From positions 16,043,857 to 16,107,856 of the forward strand of contig NC_134834.1 of assembly GCF_004210375.1 (NCBI RefSeq): 64,000 bases of DNA. The letters are read 5' to 3'. The position numbers and the translations under genes were made by a program. A model generated the notes under the pieces. The model saw only the letters and a program-made list of their open reading frames with translations, searched no databases and was not told the DNA's origin. This stretch comes from Tachypleus tridentatus (lineage: Eukaryota > Arthropoda > Merostomata > Xiphosura > Limulidae). Shown in pieces: positions 12,301 to 21,300 of the stretch (the stretch's first letter is position 1; each line of letters starts with the position of its first letter).

Positions 12301-15300
12301 TGTGCTTGTTCTGTTGCACGTAAATGTAGGCTTATGTGCTTGTTCCGTTGCACGAATGTAGGCTTATGTGCTTGTTCTGTTGCACATAGATGTAGGCTTA
12401 TGTGCTTGTGCTGTTGCACATAGATGTAGGCTTGTGTGCTTGTGCTGTTGCACGTAAATGAATAGTTCATTTATTGCTCTTATTACACATTAAAAGGTCA
12501 GATGTTTTAGTCTAGCTGAAGATAACGTTTGTTATTCTAAACACGTAATTAAATCATACATTTATTACTGTACTAATGATCAATGTCATTAAACTTGGAA
12601 CACAGGTGTTAAATTTTCCATCATTAACACACAACTGTGATGTTTTTAGGGTTAAGTAACTTAACAAAATAATGAAATCAACAGAAAATAGTTTTTTTAA
12701 AGATTTCTCTTTCAACAACCTTCTAATGTTTAACATAACAGTGTGAATGCATTTGTCATTTAGACTTATTATAGGCTTGACAAATGTTGGGTAATCTAAT
12801 GTAAGGATCAATTGAAACTATTAATTGCCATTAAAACGTAAATTTAACCCCATTTCAAATAGCCACTGCTAGAAACTTGTTAAACGTTTAGTATATTTAA
12901 GTCAACAGATGGATATACTCAAAGATAACGTATAGTCCAGATTTTCTGGGTGTAACTCATGTTTCATTGTTTTTATTCCACTACCTAACTCTTGGAGTAT
13001 GTGCAAGTATTATAAAAGTGACAGTCAAACTCTGTTGCTTGGCCTAACAATAGATTCTGGAGGGTAAAAAAAAATGACTGGTTGGTTTCCATCTAATGTT
13101 ATCAAGAAGACTAAAGGAGATATCCTTCATGTAGCTGTTAACAAATTCAACAAAAAATCAAAACCCATAGTTATTAAGTTGATACCATACAATATGTTGA
13201 GCAAACATTTTAAATAAATCAAATGTTTGATTACATAAATACTATTTGAGGAATCTTTGGATTACATCAGGAAAGAAACATTGTTCAGAGTTGGCAGGAG
13301 TTTGACAAATGATCAGTTTTTCTCATGCCACGAATTTATAAACCTTTAACGGCCTAACATTGAGGAATCAGATCTAGTTTTTTACTTCCAAGTTTTAAGA
13401 TAGATGACTATAATTTTTTTAATAAAATTGGTTTCATGAAACCTGTTTTAAGATCTGTGGGGAAAAACATAATTTCATAAAATTTGCTTTTACCCTTCAC
13501 AGGAGTTTAGTTATAAAGATCAGTTGTGAATTTTTACACTTAACTACATCTTGGTTGAAAATAGTAATATGATTAAATAATAGATTGTTAGCCATACTTA
13601 AGTTTCTAATTTTTAATATGATTAATTGAGTTTAATACTAAATAATTAATGTAATTAACCTTTATCAGCTAAAAACGTTTGGATTAATTATAATTTCTGT
13701 TGAATTTATATAGTATTAGTATTGTATTTGTAATAAATAATGTTATTTTGACTTGGAGTTATTAAAATTGCTCCCAAATTTGCAACCAGTGTATCGAGAT
13801 TTTTTTTCTTCAAAATTATTTTAATGAATTAAAACAAACCTTCCATGTGCTGGTGGAGTTGTATCCAACCCCCTGAGGTACAAAAACCAAAAATTTATTA
13901 CTTGCAGCTGGCAGTAAGCCATAACTTTCACTAAGTAAGAGTTCTCACTGGATTTTCTTTTAATTTAATTGTACCAGTTTACATGTTAAACCATCAAGTG
14001 TTAATAGGGTATTCTACTCTACCAAGTGCAGTTTATATAAATCAAAATAGGGAAGACCAGTATTGACTCCTCATGATTCAGAATCAATCTTCAACCAGTA
14101 GAGAGCAACATGTAACTTGTACAGTGCTGGTGGGCAATACTAGAACTCGTAGCTCATAAAATTGTATAAAAAATTCATGTGTAATTAATAATTTCGCTGT
14201 AAGAAGTGATTATAACGTTTTCCTTAGTAGCGTAATCATTTAGATTTATTATTTCAATTTCTACGTTCAGGTGAAAGCGAGCCCAGATGCTGTTGAAAAG
14301 TTCCGTGCCTCTTTAACTAAACTTGGAGATGTTTACGTGAATGATGCTTTTGGTACAGCCCATCGAGCTCACAGGTATTGCACCTAGCTGGTAAATCTTT
14401 GATTAAAATAGAGTAATGTATTGAAATTTTTAATTGTATAAAACCATTTGTTAGCCAGATGTCCGTGAAGTTGTAAAAAACTACACAAATCGCTTAAGTT
14501 TTTTTTATTGATTATAGATTGACACTAGATAGCTAATCCTTTCAACTAAACGTTCTTCGTTCTTTTTTCTAGCTCCATGGTTGGTGTAGAACACACTCAA
14601 AGGGCAGCAGGATTTCTGCTGAAGAAAGAGTTGACTTACTTTGCCAAGGCTTTGGAGAATCCAGAAAGGCCTTTCCTCGCTATTTTAGGAGGGTATGTAG
14701 TACATTCTTGTTTGTTTTTAAATGTTGAGATTCTGGTACTAAGCTTACTGAGGTACAAAATACAAGAGGAAGTAATTAGTGCAAACAAGTTGAAGTTTTG
14801 AAACTTCTGTTGTTGTTTCTTTCAGTTTTCTGTAAGTCAGACACTTCAAAAGCATAATCACTTGTTTTTAATTGTACAACAATATTTACACAGGTAGGGC
14901 TTCACCTGTTCACAAATTAATTGTTACTCTGAAAAGAATGTTTTGAAAATTACCATGATGAAGTCTCTGTAAATACAACAAGTAAGATAAGAACTGGTTG
15001 GTGCAGTTAAAACTTTTAGTTTCTAATCTAATGTCAGAAGAAATAATGTTCTGTTGGTTTAAATTTAAATAAATGAAAACATTATACGACAAAATTCTTT
15101 TTTTTCTTATTCTAACTTGAGCAGAGTTAGTAACTGACAGCAGTAAATGAAATAATGTTCATACGACTTTCTATCTGTTTCTTAGTTAACTGGCTTGAAT
15201 TAGAGAGTAAAGAATTAGGTAAATGAAAATGTGTGTCTTTCAGAGAAATAATAAAACTTAAGCTACAATTTTGAGAAAGGAACAGTTTATCTGCTACAAA

Positions 15301-18300
15301 AGCTGCTTGAACACACACAAAATAGAAAATGATATTTTGCCTTTTTGTTCCTTGTTGACCGCTGCCTTCTTGTCAATCCATTAATATATATGCATGTTTT
15401 TGGAATGGCCTCTCCATGCAGGGCTAAAGTGAAGGATAAGATCCAGCTAATTGAAAACATGTTGGACAAAGTGAATGAGATGATTATCGGAGGAGGGATG
15501 GCATTTACCTTCTTGAAACAACTGAATGGAATGCAAGTAAGTTTTCAATGTTAGTTGCTTGTAGGTAAACGCTTCTCAGTGGCTGATGCTGACCATTTGC
15601 ATCTGGTAGGCAGCTCAAAATTAGACAGTAGTACATGGCCGTAGTGGCTATGCCGTAATTAAACATTGTTTTGTTGGTCTTGTTCTATCTTGAATAAATT
15701 TATTTAGTATATTGTTATGAATTTTCCATTTGTGTAATTTTTCATTGACTTTGTATGTCTCACAAGTCACGTAATTCTTATACAGTAATAATACATTTTA
15801 TATCTGTGTGTATTCTAAAAACATCTGGTATGGATATTAAAAGGTTAATTGGTACACAACAATGTGTTGACCTTCTGTTTTTAACCCAAAGATGACGTTG
15901 AAACATTGTTCTCTACTTTATTTTAATTAAAGTTTTAGTACCAACACCAGCTGTCATGAGATATATTTTTTTACTTCAAGTGGATTTCTTATCACCATAG
16001 ATTATTTCATCATGGTGGTTGTTTGTGATGAGCAAGTCTATACTGTTTCTTTGTGTATCTGTTTAAACTCCATTATGTCAAACTTGTATGCATTACTGCA
16101 AACTCTATTAACTTAAAGATGACTTGAAAGGTTTAGACCAGCGTATCCCAAACTTTCTCAGTTCATGGCACCCTTAGTTTCTCAACGATTTTTTTCATGG
16201 CACTCCTCGGCAAAAAGAAAAACCTAACAGTTCCATTTATTAAGTAGTTAGGTCCAAACAACTTAATACTTAAGTATTTGTCCTAATAACTTTAGCCATT
16301 TGGAAGAATAATACACGTAAATTGAAAGTAAGAACAATATTTATATTTCATTTTTAAATAACCACAGTTACTAATGAGATGTGTGTGTACCTATTGGTCA
16401 CTGCACAGATACTCAAACCTTGGACTCAGGTTAAGAATTACCACCCTTCCTTCCTGTTCCACATTGGTTTTCACACAGTTCTTGCTTTTATCACAGCAAC
16501 TGCCAAAATCCAGCTTTGCAGAGATATGACATCACAAATTGTATTAGGATTCACTTTGCAGTGGATATTAATCTTTTTATTGAAAACTATTAGTTCCATG
16601 CTGCCAAATTTTGTTTTAAGTCTTGTCACAAGACAGCTCCATAAAATTGTCTTCTGCAGAGGCAAGTTCAGATGGGGCCTTGAATGGGTCTTGAATCCAT
16701 GCAAACTTCTCTATATCGTGTGGAAAGTTATTTTCAAACCAGTCACTGAGCTGTTAGGTGCTCCTCAGTAACATTTTCTCTGAAGGCTGAAACCTTCTCT
16801 GTGAGTTTCAGAATGTACAAGTTGCTTCCAAGCAGAGAGATATTCAATGCATTCAGTTTTTCAAAGAGATTGCACAGGTTTGCTAATGTTGACAAAAAAA
16901 TCAGTCGGTATCCAAGAGGTTTTTAGCACATTCGTGTTCTTCGAGATGAGAGTAGAGTTCCTGTCGTAATTTCAAAACACAGAACAGTACATTCCCACAG
17001 GAGAGCCATCGTGAGATGCAGTAGTACAACAAAGATGTGTGCTCAGATCCCATATCCTCTCAGTTTTTTAAAAAACCTTTCCTTCTGTGGCCAAGTTTTT
17101 ATAAAGCTCATCACTGTCGACACACTTGACATAACTAGGTTCAGTGGAGGACTCTGGTGCTTTAACACAAGGGCTTCACTGTGGATTATGCAGTAGGTCC
17201 ACAGTGCAGCAAGAGCTTTGCTTTGTAATGCGGTACCTCCAGTGATACTTTTACAAAGAGAAGATCTTCCACAATTTTGTCACCATCTGCAAACCCTGTG
17301 TACCAAATCAAATGAACATCCTTGTTACTATCCGTCACCTCATCTAGCTGTTACCCAAATTCCTTCTTCATTTTTCAGTTAGCTGATCCTTGAGGTCTTC
17401 AGCCATATGTTGGATTCTACAACTGATAGTATTGTTGGATAAAGGCACCTTTGAAAGCAGTCTTCCCTTAGAGTCACCAACTACAATATTTACCACATCC
17501 ACTGCAATTGGTAAAATCAGTTCTTCATTGATGGTGTGAGACTTTTTACATTTTGCGACTCTATATTCCACCTTGTAGGATGCTAGCAAAGTATTGCTTG
17601 GTATTAATGCTTGTTTCAAAATGTACCTGTTTGTCCTTTCAATTCTTTCTGGTAAGATATTCACGGATTTACTAGCCATGTTAGGATGATTGTTCTCTAA
17701 GTGTTTTAGTTTACTTGGAAGCTTGCACTCTGGAGACAAAACATTTAGACATAATACACACTGTGGACACGCTTCATAATTGGTATCCACTGAAGTAAAG
17801 CTAAAATCTAGATAACTATTGTCATAACTCTATTTCTGTTTTTTCACAACTCTGCCACCTGTGTGTTGTTCGCCATTATTTTCCTCACTCCCACACCTCT
17901 TATTAATGTTCAACAATCTTTGTTTTTATACACAAGAACTACAAATCAACAAAATAATTCACTGAACTTCACAACACTCTTCAGTTATTTTGGTTACTGA
18001 TGGACCCAGAGAGTCAACAGGTATTTATGTACAAAATCTAAGAAACAAGAAAATTGAAGAAGTTACTGGTGTAGCCAAAAGTACGAGTAAACAAAAACAT
18101 ATCTCAAACATTCGAGAATGTCATCAAAAGGGAATGTGACCTAATGTTAAAACTGTGAACTACCTTGAGCTAGTAGCTCGCATGGTGTCCAACACTTCAG
18201 TATTGCTGTGTTTCCCTCAAATTTGAAATATCCTGCACCACTCCTGTGAATTCATTGCAGAGCACAGTTTGGGAACTGCTGGTCCAGACATTACTCTGTA

Positions 18301-21300
18301 CTTTGTTTTAATTAAAGTTTTAATACCCACACCAGCCATCTTTAGAATAATATTTTTTTTTTTCTTTACCTCAATTGGGTTTCTTGTTATCGTGAACTTG
18401 TATACAAGTTCATTGCTTACAGTTTTGGTAATACTGTTTTATTTTATTTTGTAAGATTGGAAATTCCTTATATGATGAAGAAGGAGCAGGAATTGTAGGA
18501 AAGCTAATGGAAAAAGCTCGGAAAAATGGTGTTCAAATTCATCTTCCACTGGACTTTGTTACCTGAAGGATGATATGTATTATAGACGATCAGTATCAAT
18601 GAAGCTGCAAGTTTGAAGCTGTGACTACTGGCTCAGCCACAGTAGACTGGTATTCCTGGATGGTATGTAGGATGGAGCATAAGCTGATAAGTTTGAAGCT
18701 GTGACTACTAGACAGTAGACTCGGGTATTCCTGAAGGATGGATGGTATGTATTATAGTCAGTATGTAGGATAAGCTGATAATTTGAAGCTGTGACTACTG
18801 GCTCAGCCTAGACTTATTCTGAAGGATGGATGGTATGTATTATAGACGTAGTATGTAGAGTTTGGGAGGAAATTTTCAGATCTAGTAACATTCACAGTAA
18901 TATATATATGCAAAACGGCTCATTTGGGTTGAGAAAATATTTTGCATAGAAGAGCAAACAACGTTTTTGACCTTCTTCGGTCGTCGTCAGGTTCACAAGT
19001 AAACAAAAACATATCTCAAACATTCGAGAACGTCATCAAAAGGGATGTGACCTAATGTTAAAACTGTGAACTACCTTGAGCTAGTAGCTTGCATGGTGTC
19101 CAACACTTCAGTATTGCTGTGTTTCCCTCAAATTTGAAATATCCTGCACCACTCCTGTGAATTCATTGCAGAGCACAGTTTGGGTATTAGAGCACTAGTT
19201 AGGTATTTTTGTGAACCTGACATTGACCGAAGAAACATTGTTCGCTCTTCTATGTAAAATATTTTCTCAACCCAAATGAGCCGTTTTTGCATATGTATTT
19301 CTCTACAAGTGGGTTTCTCGACATCACTGATTATTCACAGTAATAGTTGAGACTTTTGTTGTTGTTTATGTTCCTCTTCATACATACAAATCTTACCCAG
19401 ACATGTATCACTATACTTTGCTGAACCAGCTTATGTGTGTATAGTATTATAATTATTTAAATAATTTTCATGTAAAAACTGCTAAATGTCTAAATATAGT
19501 TATGTCTGAAAATATATTTTTAAATAAGTTATTTTTTCTCACTTAGTTTTATCTGTGTTCAGTTTATGTTTATTGACCACCACGTCTGAAATGAAACTTG
19601 ATTGTTTTTTTATTCCATTTATTTTACTTAACTAAAGCTCAAACTGCAGTGAACATTGGTAAAGAAAAATTTATTATGTAAACAATACTAGATCTTGTTT
19701 TTTTAACTTTGTGTAGGGTCTTGATTGTGGAGATAAAAGTGTTACAAAGTTCTCTGAAGCAGTGCAAAGAGCAAAGACAATAGTATGGAATGGGTGAGTT
19801 CTTTGTTGTGAATTGTTGTTTAAGGATTGTTTGTCTATAAACAATAGTATTGAATAGATGAGTTTTTGTCCATAAACAGTATTATAGAATGGGAAGCTGT
19901 ATTTACAACTTATGAGTAACAAATATTTAAAGCTTCACGTGATTGGTTAGACCTGAGTACCAAATATCTGTAGCTTCACGTGATTGATCAGATTTGAGTA
20001 CCACATATCTATAGTTTCATGTGAGTGGTAAATTTATTCCAGATACAAAATATCAATTCTAGAAAGTTGTGATAATTCAGTAAATCACTTTATATAGGCA
20101 AAAGAAGAAAATTAATGTAATAACTTCAGGGTTAACTTGAAGAAAGACTTGTTTCTATTTAACTGTCAAGTTCTATTTGTATCAGTAAAACTTTAGGCAG
20201 AATAGACATAGCAGAGCAAGGCTTAAAAATATTTTTGTTTGTGTTAACCCTAAACTGATTTATAATGTAGGTAGGTGAGTAATTATATACATATTTTTTT
20301 TTCACATTGTTAAAAATATTTTAAATAATATCAGTTAATTGATCCAGCTGAAGCATAATGCATACAAATAATTAAGTTCATCTGTATACTGCAAGTTTGC
20401 ATCAAACTTGTTCACAAAGCACACTTGCTGGTCAGTATTGACCTCGAACAATAGAGTTGAGGGATTGTTACTAACAATTTTGACTGTTATTCCTTCATTT
20501 CAAGTACTTATCTCCACCTGGATAAGTTTCCAATTAAGATTAATTTGTTTTTATCTTAATCCTTAATCTATGAGAACATTTTTTGGAGACAAACACTGAA
20601 GAGACTTGGGCTCTGTGTCCTTGAAGTATGCTCATCAGCAGTAAATTCTCTCCTGCTAAGTTCTTTAGTTTAATGTGAGGACCCTGGGAATAAGATATTA
20701 CGTGTTGTCAATTTGTTATGTACTGCTCATTCAGTGACCTATCAGTTGGTACTTAGGTAATGCCCTACTATATCATTGTGGACTCCATGAATTTCTGAAA
20801 AACAATATTATAACCATGATACGGCAGTAAACATGCTAGTTTGCAAATTTATTTGATGGATCAGTATATCTGTAGAAACTGGGGCAAATTTTCCAAGTCC
20901 TGAAGAAACAAAAACTATCAGTTGACCCCTGTTTCAGAAGGTCGGTCAGTTTACAACAAACAAATATAATTTTAAGCCTAACTTAGGTTTGAGAATGTTT
21001 TTAATCAGTATTTGCTTTTGAACGTAATAAAATTAATGTCTTCTGTTTGTGGTCAATGTTTTCGATCGTAAAATGTTAGTTTAATTCTTTTGTTTGAAAA
21101 CAGACCAGTAGGTGTCTTTGAATGGGAAAATTTTGCTAAAGGTACCAAAGCTATTATGGATGAAGTTGTAGCAGTTACTAAAAGAGGTGCTACTACCATT
21201 ATTGGTAAGTTTCAGTAGCATTTATATAAGTTACTTAATTAAAGATATTATAATATGTTTTATTTGTTACGTTAATGCTGGTATTTCTTCATTCAATGTG

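Larger units (their letters stand above)
16139..18281 (-). mobile_element. hAT transposon, ZBED5/FAM200-like, decayed
   Basis: Ends are CAGCGTATCCCAAACT on the left and, reversed, CAGCAGTTCCCAAACT on the right, typical hAT terminal repeats. Flanking 8-mers GTTTAGAC (16131-16138) and GTCCAGAC (18282-18289) fit a decayed 8-bp target duplication. On the minus strand 17368-17790 encodes a protein fragment resembling the N-terminal part of hAT-derived ZBED5/FAM200 proteins: a CxxC zinc-finger remnant, [12 protein letters not shown], then [20 protein letters not shown] and [18 protein letters not shown]. Downstream transposase sequence is broken by stops. Confidence 0.85.
15537..18455 (+). other. 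PGK intron 7
   Basis: Holds a fold-back repeat fragment (15845-15990), a full hAT element (16139-18281) and a second fold-back fragment (18285-18400) just before exon 8. The acceptor is TTTTGTAAG|ATT. Confidence 0.75.

Noticed and set aside
16379-16771. 130-codon plus-strand frame
   Set aside because: Lies antisense to the decayed hAT gene inside that element; no recognisable protein.
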